From Aliidiomarina haloalkalitolerans (GTDB lineage: Bacteria; Pseudomonadota; Gammaproteobacteria; Enterobacterales; Alteromonadaceae): 64,000 nt of DNA. Below, in pieces: positions 8,754 to 18,981 of the stretch (the stretch's first letter is position 1; each line of letters begins with the position of its first letter). A program made the position numbers and the translations under genes. The notes beneath the pieces were generated by a model. It was not told the origin of the DNA, made no database searches, and was given only the letters and a program-made list of their open reading frames with translations. The DNA is taken from positions 149,497 to 213,496 of the forward strand of contig NZ_PIPI01000004.1 in NCBI RefSeq assembly GCF_003987315.1, written 5' to 3'.

Positions 8754-10163
8754 ATGAGTGATGTTTCTTCCAAGCAAATTGTTAATGAAACTCAGCGCCG
8801 CCGCCGTGAGCTGCTGAACAAGCTACCGAGCGACTGCGTGGTGGTGATTCCTGCCAGTCGTGAAGTTGTGCGTAGTCGCGACACCCATTTTGCTTTTCGC
8901 CAAGACAGCGACTTTTTCTATTTAACCGGTATTCAAGAGCCGAACGCCGTTTTAGTACTCGCGCCCAGTCATAAGTATCAAGAGCTCTTATTTGTGCTGC
9001 CGAAAGATCCATTGCAAGAAGTGTGGCATGGTCGCCGATTAGGTTGCGAGCAAGCACAGGCACTTAGCGGCGTTGATCGAGCTTATGAGCTAGACCAACT
9101 CGAACCTCAACTCCTGCAGATCTTGAATGGGCAACAGTCGCTTTACTTTGCTTTTGACCAACACCCAGAACATGAGGCAATGCTGCGGCGCTTATGCAAG
9201 CAGTTGGCCGATACGCCGAAGCGTGCAAAAACCGCACCACAAGCTTTGTGTGACATTCGTCCGTTGTTGCATCAAATGCGTTTAATTAAATCCCCATTTG
9301 AACAACAACAAATGCGCACTGCTGCAGACATTAGTGCGCAAGGGATGATTCGGGCGATGGAAATCACCCAACCCGGTCGCTACGAATATCAAATAGCCGC
9401 AGAGCTTGAGTATGTTTTTAAGTGGGCAGGGGCGGCAGGGCCGGCTTATGGCATTATTTGTGGTGGCGGTGAAAACGCCTGCATTTTGCATTACACGGAA
9501 AATTCAGCGCCATTGCGTGACGGTGACTTGCTGCTGATTGATGCTGGCGCGGAATATGCCGGCTATGCGGGCGATATTAGCCGTACTTTCCCGGTTAATG
9601 GCGTTTTTAGTCAAGCCCAACGCGACGTGTACGAACTTGTATTGCGCGCTCAGGAAGCTGTGCTGGCAGCGATTAAACCTGGTAGCTCATTACCGGAACT
9701 AACAAATATCTATTTGCGCGAGCTGACGATTGGCCTGCTCGAACTTGGCGTTTTAAGCGGCAACCTGACTGACAATTTAGCTAGCCAAGCCTGCCGTAAA
9801 TACTTAATTCATGGTTTAGGTCATTGGCTCGGCCTCGATGTGCATGACGTCGGTTATTACGACGAGCAGGGCACGCCGACCAAGTTTGTCGCTGGCATGG
9901 TCTTTACCGTTGAACCCGGGCTGTACTTTGCCCCGGATGACGACAGTGTACCTGCACAGTATCGAGGCATCGGTGTGCGCATTGAAGACGACATTTTAGT
10001 GACCGCGACGGGCTATGAGAATTTAACCGCAAGCGTCCCCAAACAAATTGATGACATTGAAGCACTGATGGCCGCTGCGCAAGCTAAAAGGGAAGCCAAA
10101 AGGGAAGCAAGCTCACTCGACCAAGCGAGCAGTCTGCGACAAAATATGACGGAGGTTGGCTGA
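8754..10163 (+). CDS. pepP: Xaa-Pro aminopeptidase PepP
   Basis: Cytoplasmic dimanganese aminopeptidase P (M24B), which removes an N-terminal residue ahead of proline. All five metal ligands can be placed: Asp263, Asp274, His357, Glu387 and Glu411, in LLIDAGAEYAGYAGDISRT, HGLGHWLGLD, VEPGLYF and GVRIEDD. The N-terminal aminopeptidase-P domain occupies about residues 8-140. The protein is 469 residues; about 25 C-terminal residues (KREAKREASSLDQASSL) extend past the catalytic fold and are low-complexity. It sits between ygfB and ubiH with 2-4 nt gaps, so translation is probably coupled. Confidence 0.97.
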   Translation: MSDVSSKQIVNETQRRRRELLNKLPSDCVVVIPASREVVRSRDTHFAFRQDSDFFYLTGIQEPNAVLVLAPSHKYQELLFVLPKDPLQEVWHGRRLGCEQAQALSGVDRAYELDQLEPQLLQILNGQQSLYFAFDQHPEHEAMLRRLCKQLADTPKRAKTAPQALCDIRPLLHQMRLIKSPFEQQQMRTAADISAQGMIRAMEITQPGRYEYQIAAELEYVFKWAGAAGPAYGIICGGGENACILHYTENSAPLRDGDLLLIDAGAEYAGYAGDISRTFPVNGVFSQAQRDVYELVLRAQEAVLAAIKPGSSLPELTNIYLRELTIGLLELGVLSGNLTDNLASQACRKYLIHGLGHWLGLDVHDVGYYDEQGTPTKFVAGMVFTVEPGLYFAPDDDSVPAQYRGIGVRIEDDILVTATGYENLTASVPKQIDDIEALMAAAQAKREAKREASSLDQASSLRQNMTEVG

Positions 10164-10165
10164 AA

Positions 10166-11326
10166 ATGCCTACGTCTGCAACAGTTGTGATTGCCGGTGG
10201 CGGCCTAACCGGTTGCCTGACGGGCTTGGTGCTACAACGCAAATTCCCGCAAGCGCGCATTGTCATTCTTGATCAACAGTCCGGTGAACCACGTCAAGAC
10301 CCGCGTGGCCTTGCACTTGCGCTGCGCACCCAAGAAGTGCTCGCCGAGTATGGTGTGTGGCGAGACGAATTGGCCAATAGCCCAGCCATTCGCAATATTC
10401 ATGTCTCGGACGCCAATAGCCCCGGTACCATGACCATGCATGCAGCGCGGGTCAAGCTACCGGCACTGGGTTATGTTGCCATGGCCGGTTTGCTGCAGAA
10501 GCAACTCACAGCAGCGTGCCAACGGCAAGTAATAGAACATCGTTTTGACGTCACGATTACCGCACTCAAAGCGCAAGCACATGGTTACTTATTGCAGTTG
10601 AGTACTGGCGAAGAATTACATGCAGATTTACTGGTGGTGGCTGAGGGGGGCAATTCGTCGACGCGAAATCTCTTAGGTGTCGCCATGCAGCAGTTTGCTT
10701 ATGAGCAAGTTGCGGTGGCCGCCCATGTCACCTTTGCCAAGCAGCACCAAGGTTGGGCTTACGAACGGTTTACCAGCACTGGACCGGTAGCGTTGTTACC
10801 TCAAGGTCGCGATCAAGCTGCTTTAGTATGGTGCATGACCGCGGAGCAAGCGCAACAACTGCACAGCGCTACAGAAACTGAACGCCTGCGCCAAGTGCAA
10901 CGTGTGTTTGGTGCCGCACCAGGACGCATTCAAGACTTGCAGCTACAAGCGACATTTCCTTTACAGCTGGCGCTTGCTGAGCGTGTTGTTGGCCATCGTC
11001 ACGTCATCCTTGGTAATGCCGCACATACATTGCACCCGGTTGCTGGGCAGGGCTATAACCTCGCAGTGCGCGATATTCTCGACTTAGCTGAAAGTCTGCA
11101 TGAGCAAGATTTTGCCAGCATCGGTCAGTTGTCGCACTATGAAGCGCGGCGGCAGCATGATTATCAAGAAATAATTACGCTCACGCACGGGCTCGTTACT
11201 GTGTTTTCGAACACCGACACCTTGTGGCGCAATGTCCGCAGTAAAGGTCTTTATTTAATGCGCACCTGCAACTTGCTTAGTCGGCCACTGATGCGTAAGG
11301 CCATGGGCTTTCGAAGCTTAATTTAA
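10166..11326 (+). CDS. ubiH: 2-octaprenyl-6-methoxyphenol hydroxylase UbiH
   Basis: FAD-dependent aromatic hydroxylase of ubiquinone synthesis (C1 hydroxylation of the ring). The GGGLTG nucleotide loop lies at residues 11-16, a PRGLALALR stretch follows, and the second FAD motif GNAAHTLHPVAGQGYN is near 288. The 386 residues fit the family. Assignment to UbiH rather than a paralogue rests on its place between pepP and a second hydroxylase, the conserved pepP-ubiH-ubiI order. Only 2 nt separate it from pepP. Confidence 0.92.
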   Translation: MPTSATVVIAGGGLTGCLTGLVLQRKFPQARIVILDQQSGEPRQDPRGLALALRTQEVLAEYGVWRDELANSPAIRNIHVSDANSPGTMTMHAARVKLPALGYVAMAGLLQKQLTAACQRQVIEHRFDVTITALKAQAHGYLLQLSTGEELHADLLVVAEGGNSSTRNLLGVAMQQFAYEQVAVAAHVTFAKQHQGWAYERFTSTGPVALLPQGRDQAALVWCMTAEQAQQLHSATETERLRQVQRVFGAAPGRIQDLQLQATFPLQLALAERVVGHRHVILGNAAHTLHPVAGQGYNLAVRDILDLAESLHEQDFASIGQLSHYEARRQHDYQEIITLTHGLVTVFSNTDTLWRNVRSKGLYLMRTCNLLSRPLMRKAMGFRSLI

Positions 11327-11355
11327 CCGTCAGGTGAGACAGGAAGGAATTATCA

Positions 11356-12540
11356 ATGGCGTTGAAACGAACACAGGTACTCATTGTTGGCGGCGGCATG
11401 GTTGGGCTGGCATTGGCCTGTGCATTGGCACAAGCCGGTCGTGAGGTCGTGGTTGTTGAACGTCAGGCGCGCGATGGTGAGTTCCCACGAGAACCGACAC
11501 TGCGGGTGAGTGCCATTAATCTCGGCGCACAACGTTGGCTAAGCGAGCTTGGTGGTTGGGTGCCAACAGACCGTAGTTGCCAATATCACGGCATGGAAGT
11601 GTGGGACGCAGATAGCTTTGGACGCATTGCCTTTAGCGCAGCGAGTGCCGACTTACCGCATTTAGGCACGATAGTTGAAAATGCCGTCGTCGAAGCCTCG
11701 TTATGGCAAGCTGCAGAGAAGCTGGGTGTCACTTTAGTGAGTGGTGTACAGGTAAGTGCGCCAGAATTTCATGAACAAGATGTCACGGTGCAGCTCGACA
11801 ATGGCGATTTGATTCTTGCCCAGTTATTGGTTGCTGCCGATGGCGCGAACTCGGCGCTGCGAGCGCAAGTCGCCACACCTGTGATTCACCGCGATTACGA
11901 ACAACATGGCTTAGTTGCAACCATTCGCAGCACCGAGCCACATGAAGGCGTGGCGCGGCAGGTATTTTTGCCGGGCGGTCCGTTAGCGCTGTTGCCGCTG
12001 GCCGACCCACACAGCCTGTCGATTGTGTGGAGCTTGCCAGTGAACGCAGCGAAAGACTTGTGTGCGTTAGAAGCAAGTGAGTTTAATCGTCAGTTAACCG
12101 TAGCCAGTGACAACCGACTTGGCTTGCTTGAATGCATCAGTGAACGTGTCAGTTTTCCACTTACCATGCGCTATGCGCAGGAATGGATTTACCAACGTCA
12201 GGTTCTGGTTGGCGATGCAGCCCATACCATTCATCCGCTAGCGGGGCAGGGAGTCAACTTAGGCTTTGCCGACGCACATTTGCTCGCTGAAGTTTTAAAT
12301 GGCCTTGGGACGCTCAATGGGCAATGGGATCAGCAGCAGCTGCAACGACAACTGCGCCACTATCAACGAGCACGCAAAACCGCAGCACTGCGTCACATCG
12401 CGACCATGGAAAGTTTCCATCAGCTCTTCCGCCCGACCAATCCGCTATTGAAACTCGCGCGAGGAGTTGGCTTAAAAGTGGCAGACCAACTTAATCCGTT
12501 GAAAGACTTTTTCCTGCAACAGGCCAATAAACTCGACTAG
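11356..12540 (+). CDS. ubiI: Ubiquinone hydroxylase UbiI (VisC family)
   Basis: FAD-dependent monooxygenase, paralogue of the preceding gene; UbiI carries out the C5 hydroxylation of the ubiquinone ring. GGGMVG at residues 12-17 binds the ADP part of FAD, and GDAAHTIHPLAGQGVN near 290 is the second motif. The 394 residues match. AGGAAGG lies just before the ATG (11341-11347). UbiF (C6) is a closely related alternative; gene order favours UbiI. Last gene of the ygfB operon. Confidence 0.88.
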   Translation: MALKRTQVLIVGGGMVGLALACALAQAGREVVVVERQARDGEFPREPTLRVSAINLGAQRWLSELGGWVPTDRSCQYHGMEVWDADSFGRIAFSAASADLPHLGTIVENAVVEASLWQAAEKLGVTLVSGVQVSAPEFHEQDVTVQLDNGDLILAQLLVAADGANSALRAQVATPVIHRDYEQHGLVATIRSTEPHEGVARQVFLPGGPLALLPLADPHSLSIVWSLPVNAAKDLCALEASEFNRQLTVASDNRLGLLECISERVSFPLTMRYAQEWIYQRQVLVGDAAHTIHPLAGQGVNLGFADAHLLAEVLNGLGTLNGQWDQQQLQRQLRHYQRARKTAALRHIATMESFHQLFRPTNPLLKLARGVGLKVADQLNPLKDFFLQQANKLD

Positions 12541-12572
12541 ATTCGACTTAGGTCGACTGTTTAGACCCAGCA

Positions 12573-13424
12573 TTAATTTTGTGGGTTGAGATAGTCTTGC
12601 AAGTACGCGAGCAAATGCTCCGCTGCTGCATTGGGTCGTTGGGTGTGCCGCTCGAGATAAATGCCCACGGTCCCTAAACTGGGTAGTTCGCTGTGTTTTA
12701 GTTCAACCAGATCTTGTGGCAGCGAGCTTTTCGCCAGCACGGTAATGCCAAGGTCACTTTTAAGCGCCGCGCTAATACCGGTCAGATCACTGTTGGTATA
12801 GGCGATACGATGCTCGTTCTGATGTTGCTTGAGTGCTTGTAGCGCTCGCCGCCGATAGATACAACCTTCAGCAGCAACCACAAGCGGTAGTTGCTGAGGC
12901 CACTGATAATCAGCGCGACCCGCAACCCAAATCAAGGCGTCTTCTTTCACTTTTACCGCGTCTGCTGGCGCTTGTTCGGCAACCGTCAGAATAATATCGA
13001 ACTGCCCGCGGCTGGCGCCAAGCCGCAGATCACGACTGAGCGCAGATGTGACCTCGAGACTAATTTGCGGATAGCTACTCGAGAACTGCCCAAGAATGCG
13101 TGGTAACAACGCCGTTGCAAATTCACTCGGGATACCTAGCCGAACCTGTCCCGACACCGAATCGGCGGTAAAACGCGATAAAAGCTGGTCGTGCAAACCG
13201 AGAATTTGCCGTGCAGCTTGATAAAGATCTTGGCCGGCAGCCGTCAGTTTCATTTTATTGCCATGGCGTTCGACAAAAGTCGAACCAAGCTGATCTTCGA
13301 GGCGTTTAATTTGCAAGCTAATAGCAGGCTGCGAGCGTCCTAGGTGCTCACCAGCAAGGGTGTAGCTTTGTAAATCAGTGACGGTGACAAATGCCCGCAG
13401 GTTTTCGAGTGGAATGTGTTTCAT
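12573..13424 (-). CDS. LysR family transcriptional regulator
   Basis: DNA-binding regulator with an N-terminal winged helix-turn-helix (LENLRAFVTVTDLQSYTLAGE, then SQPAISLQIKRLEDQLG, residues 5-50) and a C-terminal effector-binding domain. The helix-turn-helix resembles the LrhA/HexA branch, but the target is unknown. The 283 residues are at the short end for the family. It converges with ubiI and diverges from gcvT, so the roughly 200-nt gap before gcvT may hold its own operator; control of the gcv genes is possible but not shown. Confidence 0.88.
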   Translation of the reverse strand: MKHIPLENLRAFVTVTDLQSYTLAGEHLGRSQPAISLQIKRLEDQLGSTFVERHGNKMKLTAAGQDLYQAARQILGLHDQLLSRFTADSVSGQVRLGIPSEFATALLPRILGQFSSSYPQISLEVTSALSRDLRLGASRGQFDIILTVAEQAPADAVKVKEDALIWVAGRADYQWPQQLPLVVAAEGCIYRRRALQALKQHQNEHRIAYTNSDLTGISAALKSDLGITVLAKSSLPQDLVELKHSELPSLGTVGIYLERHTQRPNAAAEHLLAYLQDYLNPQN

Positions 13425-13554
13425 AACGGGGTTACTTTAGTTCTCTTGAGCTCACTAAGCCGACAGGTAAACTCGACCGCAGAATAAAATTAATATTCTC
13501 AATAGTATTGCTTGAGTCATTAATTTTGTAAATAACCTTATTGCCCTTTTTAAT

Positions 13555-13583
13555 TTGTTGCTTTGGGTTCAGCGGCCTATAAT
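13555..13583 (+). promoter_or_regulatory. Sigma70-type promoter of gcvT
   Basis: TTGTTG (13555-13560) and a perfect TATAAT (13578-13583) are separated by 17 nt, placing transcription start about 13590, some 39 nt before the gcvT ATG. Confidence 0.7.
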
Positions 13584-13628
13584 GGCTGCCATTCAGCTGT
13601 CCAAAAAATCGACAAAAGTGAGATTAAC

Positions 13629-14714
13629 ATGGCACAACGTACACCGCTTTATCAACATCACCTCGACGCTGGCGCGAAAATGGTCGACTTCCATGGTTGG
13701 GATATGCCGTTAAACTATGGTTCGCAAATTGAAGAGCACCATGCGGTGCGTCAAAACGTTGGCATGTTCGACGTGTCACACATGACCATTGTTGATGTGA
13801 CAGGACCGGAAGCGAAAGCTTACTTACGCCGTTTATTGGCGAATGACGTTGCGAAGCTGCAAATGCCAGGTAAAGCCTTGTACACCGCTATGTTGAATGA
13901 AGCGGGTGGCGTGATCGACGACCTCATCGTTTATTTCTTCAATGACGAGTCGTATCGTTTAGTGGTTAATTCGGCAACTCGTGACAAAGACTTAGCGTGG
14001 ATGGAAGCGCAAAGCGGTGAATTCGATGTTGCCATTACTGAGCGCACCGAATTTGCGATGTTGGCAGTTCAAGGCCCACAAGCTCCAGCGACCGTTGCGA
14101 AGTTACTAACCGCAGAGCAACAGGCACAAGTTGCCGCAATGAAGCCTTTTGTTGGCCTACAAATGGACGACCTCTTCATTGCCACCACCGGTTACACCGG
14201 TGAAGCCGGCTATGAAATTATCATTCCAGCTGACGTTGTCGGTTCAGTTTGGAACCGCTTAGTGGAACTTGGCGTGAAACCTTGTGGTCTAGGTGCACGT
14301 GACACTTTGCGTTTAGAAGCTGGCATGAACCTGTATGGCCAAGACATGGACGAAACTGTTTCACCATTGGCCGCTAACATGGCATGGTCAGTTGCGTTTG
14401 AACCTGCGGATCGTGACTTTATCGGTCGCAGTGCGCTAGAAGCGCAAAAAGTCGCAGGTACGGAAAAATTAGTCGGCTTGGTGATGCAAGAAAAAGGCGT
14501 TTTGCGCGCCGGCTTGAAAGTCATAGTTGACGGCGGTGAAGGCGTGATTACCTCAGGCACATTCTCACCAACTTTAGGTTACAGCATTGCCCTTGCACGA
14601 GTACCACAACCGGTTGGTGACACTGCAGAAGTGGAAATGCGCAAAAAAATGGTTACAGTAAAGGTTGTGAAGCCTTCTTTTGTTCGTAACGGCAAAGCAG
14701 TCGTCACCCTGTAA
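13629..14714 (+). CDS. gcvT: Glycine cleavage system aminomethyltransferase (T protein)
   Basis: T protein of the glycine cleavage system: moves the methylene group from the lipoyl arm of GcvH to tetrahydrofolate and releases ammonia. The frame is open from 13563, but the first residues there are translated promoter; the ATG at 13629 gives [27 protein letters not shown], the family start, and 361 residues. Conserved GMFDVSHM and [12 protein letters not shown] stretches are present (the latter near the folate site). First of three gcv genes; the promoter is at 13555-13583. Confidence 0.97.
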   Translation: MAQRTPLYQHHLDAGAKMVDFHGWDMPLNYGSQIEEHHAVRQNVGMFDVSHMTIVDVTGPEAKAYLRRLLANDVAKLQMPGKALYTAMLNEAGGVIDDLIVYFFNDESYRLVVNSATRDKDLAWMEAQSGEFDVAITERTEFAMLAVQGPQAPATVAKLLTAEQQAQVAAMKPFVGLQMDDLFIATTGYTGEAGYEIIIPADVVGSVWNRLVELGVKPCGLGARDTLRLEAGMNLYGQDMDETVSPLAANMAWSVAFEPADRDFIGRSALEAQKVAGTEKLVGLVMQEKGVLRAGLKVIVDGGEGVITSGTFSPTLGYSIALARVPQPVGDTAEVEMRKKMVTVKVVKPSFVRNGKAVVTL

Positions 14715-14779
14715 CCGAAAACTCATTTTTCTATTAACAACAAGGCAGTGTCCATTAGGACTGAATTAAGGATTACCTT

Positions 14780-15169
14780 ATGAGCAATGTACCAACTGAA
14801 TTAAAATATGCAGCGTCGCACGAGTGGATCCGCGATGAGGGCGATGGAATTTATACGGTCGGTATCACCGAGCACGCTCAAGAACTTTTGGGTGACATGG
14901 TGTTCGTTGACCTTCCTGAAGTTGGCGATAACGTTTCTGCCGGTGACGACGTCGCCGTTGCTGAATCAGTGAAAGCTGCATCGGACATTTACGCACCAAT
15001 CGCTGGTGAAATCGTTGCTGTGAACGAAGAGCTAGAAGACTCACCTGAGTTGGTCAACAGCGACCCATACGGTGATGGCTGGTTATTCAAAATTAAAGCA
15101 GACGACGAAACTGAAGTCGAAGGCTTACTTGACGCTGAAGGCTACGCCGCGTCAATTGAAGAAGACTAA
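14780..15169 (+). CDS. gcvH: Glycine cleavage system H protein
   Basis: Lipoyl-carrying shuttle protein of the glycine cleavage system. Lys65 in [15 protein letters not shown] is the lipoylation site. The 129 residues are the usual length and the surface is strongly acidic, as in the family. AAGGATT lies 5 nt before the ATG. A strong hairpin follows the gene (15183-15209), so gcvP may receive less transcript than gcvT and gcvH. Confidence 0.97.
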   Translation: MSNVPTELKYAASHEWIRDEGDGIYTVGITEHAQELLGDMVFVDLPEVGDNVSAGDDVAVAESVKAASDIYAPIAGEIVAVNEELEDSPELVNSDPYGDGWLFKIKADDETEVEGLLDAEGYAASIEED

Positions 15170-15182
15170 GCTGCAATGCAGA

Positions 15183-15215
15183 AAAGGCCCCAGTCACGCT
15201 GGGGCCTTTGTCGTT
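15183..15215 (+). terminator. Hairpin between gcvH and gcvP
   Basis: An 11-bp perfect stem (AAAGGCCCCAG/CTGGGGCCTTT) with a 5-nt loop. The following tract (TTTGTCGTTAATT) is only moderately T-rich, so it may be a partial terminator or an attenuating/stabilising hairpin inside the gcv operon. Confidence 0.65.
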
Positions 15216-15280
15216 AATTAAAGCGCTACAAAATTAGACTTTATTCTTTTTATTCATGAGTTTACGCAGGATACAGGCAC

Positions 15281-18163
15281 ATGAGCAGTAAAACGCTAAA
15301 ACAGTTAGAGCGTCATGACGAGTTTGTCGCCCGTCATATTGGCCCCGATGCAGCAGAACAAGCAGCGATGCTTGCAGCCGTTGGCGCCGAGTCATTAGAA
15401 GATATGACGAAACAGACGGTTCCCGGCTCAATTTTACGCGAACCATTCTTAGAAATTGGCGACTCAATGACTGAGCGTGATGCATTAGCTCGCCTGCGCG
15501 CCATTGCGAAAAAGAATAAAGTTTTCTCTAGCTTCATCGGTATGGGTTACTACGACACCCTGATTCCGAATGTGATTCTACGCAACGTGTTGGAAAACCC
15601 AGGTTGGTACACCGCGTATACGCCATATCAACCAGAAATCGCGCAAGGTCGCTTGCAAGCAATTTTGAACTTCCAACAAATGACCATTGACCTGACTGGT
15701 TTAGAAATTGCCAGTGCGTCATTACTTGACGAAGCAACTGCAGCGGCCGAAGCGATGGCGATGGCACAGCGTGTGAGCAAATCAAAGTCGAACGCCTTCT
15801 TCATTGCCGATAACGTCTTCCCACAGACCGTTGACGTCGTTAAAGCGCGTGCGGACATGTTTGGTTTCGATATTATTCAAGGCCCGTGGCAAGACGCTGG
15901 CAAGCACGATGTATTCGGTGCCTTATTACAAAGCCCTGCAGAGAACGGTGAAGTTCTCGACTTGACACAAGTGATTGCTGAAGTACAAGCGAACAAAGGT
16001 TTGGTTGCAGTCGCTACCGACCTAATGAGCTTAGTGGCGTGTAAGTCACCGGGCGAAATGGGTGCGGACATGGTCTTCGGTTCGGCTCAGCGTTTTGGTG
16101 TACCAATGGGTTACGGTGGACCACACGCAGCATTCTTTGCCACGCGTGATAAGTTCAAGCGGGCGATTCCAGGTCGGATTATCGGTGTGTCGATCGATAG
16201 CCGTGGGAAAACTGCATTGCGCATGGCCATGCAAACCCGTGAGCAGCATATTCGCCGCGAGAAAGCGACGTCGAACATCTGTACTGCTCAAGTATTGTTA
16301 GCCAACATCGCATCGTTCTATGCGGTGTACCATGGCCCACAAGGCTTGAAAAACATTGCTGGTCGTATTCATCGCTTAACTGACATTTTAGCGACAGGCT
16401 TAAGCAAAAAAGGCTTTGCGCCAGTGAACCAAACTTGGTTCGACACTATTACGATTAAAGCCGAAGGTGAAGTGCGCGCGGCTATCTTGGCTCGTGCTGA
16501 AGCGGCTGAACTGAACTTCCGCATCGACCGTGACGGTTTGCTCGGTATTAGCTTTGACGAAGCGAAAACCCGTGCTGACGTGGCGCGTTTGTTTGACGTG
16601 ATTTTGGGCGAAGGCCATGGCTTAGACGTCGACTCTTTGGACAGCGAAGCACAGAACAGCCAGTCGATCCCGGCTGAATTGCAGCGCACTAGCGAGTTCC
16701 TGACCCACGAAGTGTTTAACCAGTATCACTCAGAAACTGAAATGCTGCGTTACATCCGTCAGCTCGAAGGCAAAGACTTGGCCTTGAACCACAGTATGAT
16801 TTCACTTGGTTCATGTACCATGAAGCTAAACGCGACCGCGGAAATGATTCCAATTACGTGGCCAGAGTTTGCGAACTTGCACCCGTTCTGCCCATTGAAC
16901 CAAGCCCAAGGCTACGCAGAAATGCTCAGCACCTTGTCGACTTGGTTAATTGACATTACCGGCTACGACGCTATGTCGATGCAGCCAAACTCAGGTGCAC
17001 AGGGCGAATACGCTGGCTTGTTAGCTATTCAGCGTTACCATCAGAGCCGTGGCGAAGGCCACCGAAATGTCTGTTTGATTCCTGAGTCTGCGCACGGGAC
17101 CAACCCGGCGTCGGCGCAAATGGCGAGCATGAAAGTTGTTGTCGTTGCCTGTGATAAGAAAGGTAACGTCGACATTAACGACCTGCGCGAGAAAGCAGCA
17201 GCTGTGTCTGATCAGCTGAGCTGTGTCATGGTCACTTATCCGTCGACGCACGGTGTGTATGAAGAGCAGATTCGTGATATCTGTGACATCATTCATGAGC
17301 ACGGCGGCCAAGTGTACATGGACGGCGCCAACATGAACGCGCAAGTCGGTGTCACCTCCCCAGGCTATATCGGTTCTGACGTTTCGCACCTGAACCTGCA
17401 CAAAACCTTCTGTATCCCGCACGGTGGTGGTGGCCCAGGTATGGGTCCAATTGGCGTGAAGAGCCATTTAGCACCATTCTTACCAGGTCACGTCATGGTT
17501 GACGGCGAAGGCCTTGCGCACGGCAACGGCGCAGTCTCAGCAGCACCATACGGCAGTGCTAGCATTCTGCCAATTTCATGGATGTACATCGCCATGATGG
17601 GCAGCAAAGGCCTGCGTGAAGCGACTGAAGTGGCAATCTTGAATGCTAACTACATGGCCAAGCGTTTAGGTGAACACTTCCCAATTCTGTTCACCGGCCG
17701 TAATGACCGTGTCGCGCACGAATGTATTATCGACTTACGCCCACTGAAAGAAGCAACGGGCATTGCCGAAATTGACGTGGCGAAGCGTTTGCAAGACTTC
17801 GGTTTCCACTCACCAACCATGAGCTTCCCAGTTGCGGGTACGCTGATGATTGAGCCAACTGAGTCTGAGTCAAAAGCAGAAATGGATCGCTTCTGTGACG
17901 CGATGGCGGCAATTAAAGCTGAAATCGATAAAGTTGCAGCTGGCGAGTGGCCAGCAGATAACAACCCATTGGTGAACGCACCGCACACGTTAGCGGACAT
18001 CACCAGCGCATGGGATCGCCCGTACTCGATTGAAGAAGCAGTCTTCCCGAAAGTGTGGCTACGTGACCATAAGTTCTGGCCAACCGTGAACCGCATCGAC
18101 GACGTCTACGGCGACCGTAACTTAGTGTGCAGCTGCCCACCGCTGTCGGCGTATCAAGAGTAA
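15281..18163 (+). CDS. gcvP: Glycine dehydrogenase (P protein)
   Basis: PLP enzyme that decarboxylates glycine and loads the aminomethyl group onto GcvH. The 960-residue single chain is the proteobacterial (fused) form with both homologous halves. The PLP-binding Lys is residue 708 in [17 protein letters not shown]. Other family segments include FIGMGYYDT in the N-terminal half and [11 protein letters not shown] in the C-terminal half. It follows gcvH by 111 nt that contain a hairpin, and is itself followed by a good terminator. Confidence 0.97.
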   Translation: MSSKTLKQLERHDEFVARHIGPDAAEQAAMLAAVGAESLEDMTKQTVPGSILREPFLEIGDSMTERDALARLRAIAKKNKVFSSFIGMGYYDTLIPNVILRNVLENPGWYTAYTPYQPEIAQGRLQAILNFQQMTIDLTGLEIASASLLDEATAAAEAMAMAQRVSKSKSNAFFIADNVFPQTVDVVKARADMFGFDIIQGPWQDAGKHDVFGALLQSPAENGEVLDLTQVIAEVQANKGLVAVATDLMSLVACKSPGEMGADMVFGSAQRFGVPMGYGGPHAAFFATRDKFKRAIPGRIIGVSIDSRGKTALRMAMQTREQHIRREKATSNICTAQVLLANIASFYAVYHGPQGLKNIAGRIHRLTDILATGLSKKGFAPVNQTWFDTITIKAEGEVRAAILARAEAAELNFRIDRDGLLGISFDEAKTRADVARLFDVILGEGHGLDVDSLDSEAQNSQSIPAELQRTSEFLTHEVFNQYHSETEMLRYIRQLEGKDLALNHSMISLGSCTMKLNATAEMIPITWPEFANLHPFCPLNQAQGYAEMLSTLSTWLIDITGYDAMSMQPNSGAQGEYAGLLAIQRYHQSRGEGHRNVCLIPESAHGTNPASAQMASMKVVVVACDKKGNVDINDLREKAAAVSDQLSCVMVTYPSTHGVYEEQIRDICDIIHEHGGQVYMDGANMNAQVGVTSPGYIGSDVSHLNLHKTFCIPHGGGGPGMGPIGVKSHLAPFLPGHVMVDGEGLAHGNGAVSAAPYGSASILPISWMYIAMMGSKGLREATEVAILNANYMAKRLGEHFPILFTGRNDRVAHECIIDLRPLKEATGIAEIDVAKRLQDFGFHSPTMSFPVAGTLMIEPTESESKAEMDRFCDAMAAIKAEIDKVAAGEWPADNNPLVNAPHTLADITSAWDRPYSIEEAVFPKVWLRDHKFWPTVNRIDDVYGDRNLVCSCPPLSAYQE

Positions 18164-18186
18164 TTGATTTGCTGTTGAGATAAGAG

Positions 18187-18215
18187 AAATGCGCGGCACT
18201 GCCGCGCATTTTTTA
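18187..18215 (+). terminator. Rho-independent terminator of gcvP
   Basis: Stem AATGCGCGGCA/TGCCGCGCATT with a very small loop, followed by TTTTT, about 25 nt after the gcvP stop. Confidence 0.88.
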
Positions 18216-18290
18216 TGGGTTGGATTTTCTCGTAACAGTAAAATTCAAACTACAAAGCGTCACTTCTTCTTTCAACCCCGACCTGCATGA

Positions 18291-18842
18291 TTAATTTTCG
18301 TTTTGCTGTTCCGCACGAGCCTTTGACTCAGCGAGTGACGGAACCCGCCATTCAGCGCGTTGTTCGTCAGTGACTGCACCTTCTTGAATATCATAGAGAT
18401 GCCAGTGACCGTCATCGTCGATTTTGAATTGTGTGCCATACCACTGCGGCTGATCAAAATACATGAGTAAGCGGTCCCAAGACGCGGCTTGCATCCATGT
18501 TGCGCGGTCAAAGCCTAAATGCGCGGCAATGGTGGCAAACGAGTGCGCTAAACGAATATCGTCCACGCTGTCGCCATGCTGAAAAATGACCGCGGCATGA
18601 AAGTAATCGAGCCCCGTTCTGATTTCTCCTTGAGCAAGCATTGCCGAGACTTTAGTGCGATTTTCTTTATCCAACACACTTAGTTCATCCCAATCGATAT
18701 CGGCGTTTCGACGAGCATTTTGGTCGGATTCAAATAAGCGTTGTAGCTCCATATTGTCCTCTGCACTTGCAGTTGCAGGCGAGAGTAAGAGGGCAATGAG
18801 GACTAAGGGTGTGAGTAGTTTGATGAGCATTTTGGGTTCCAT
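18291..18842 (-). CDS. Exported DUF6624-like protein
   Basis: Unknown function. The N-terminus (MLIKLLTPLVLIALLLSPATASA, cleavage likely after ASA) is a clear signal peptide. The mature part carries the pattern seen in DUF6624 proteins: LQRLFESDQNAR, then a tract on either side of DYFHAAVIFQHG, LAHSFATIAAHLGF, WDRLLMYFDQPQWYGTQF and EWRVPSLAESKAR. The Met at 18830 (residue 5) has GGAA 6 nt upstream and is a better start than 18842; either gives the same signal peptide. It stands alone between the gcvP terminator and the HD-domain gene. Confidence 0.7.
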   Translation of the reverse strand: MEPKMLIKLLTPLVLIALLLSPATASAEDNMELQRLFESDQNARRNADIDWDELSVLDKENRTKVSAMLAQGEIRTGLDYFHAAVIFQHGDSVDDIRLAHSFATIAAHLGFDRATWMQAASWDRLLMYFDQPQWYGTQFKIDDDGHWHLYDIQEGAVTDEQRAEWRVPSLAESKARAEQQNEN

Positions 18843-18981
18843 TTCTGAGAGTCGAAAGTGCGATCAATTTCCGGAGCACGACTAATGACTGGGTCCAGAT
18901 TGATGTTCAACTCAGAGAGAAAAACTGCACCTTCTGAGGAACTGATTTGCAATGCAACTGCTGCATGCTTGGTTAAATGCA

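Noticed and set aside
13425..13628. Glycine riboswitch before gcvT
   Set aside because: I looked for the conserved glycine-aptamer elements (GGAGAG and the paired CGAAGGAG-like core) and found none; only a plain promoter is visible.
13563..13628. Longer N-terminus for GcvT
   Set aside because: The extension covers the -10 box and the expected transcription start, so it cannot be translated from that promoter.
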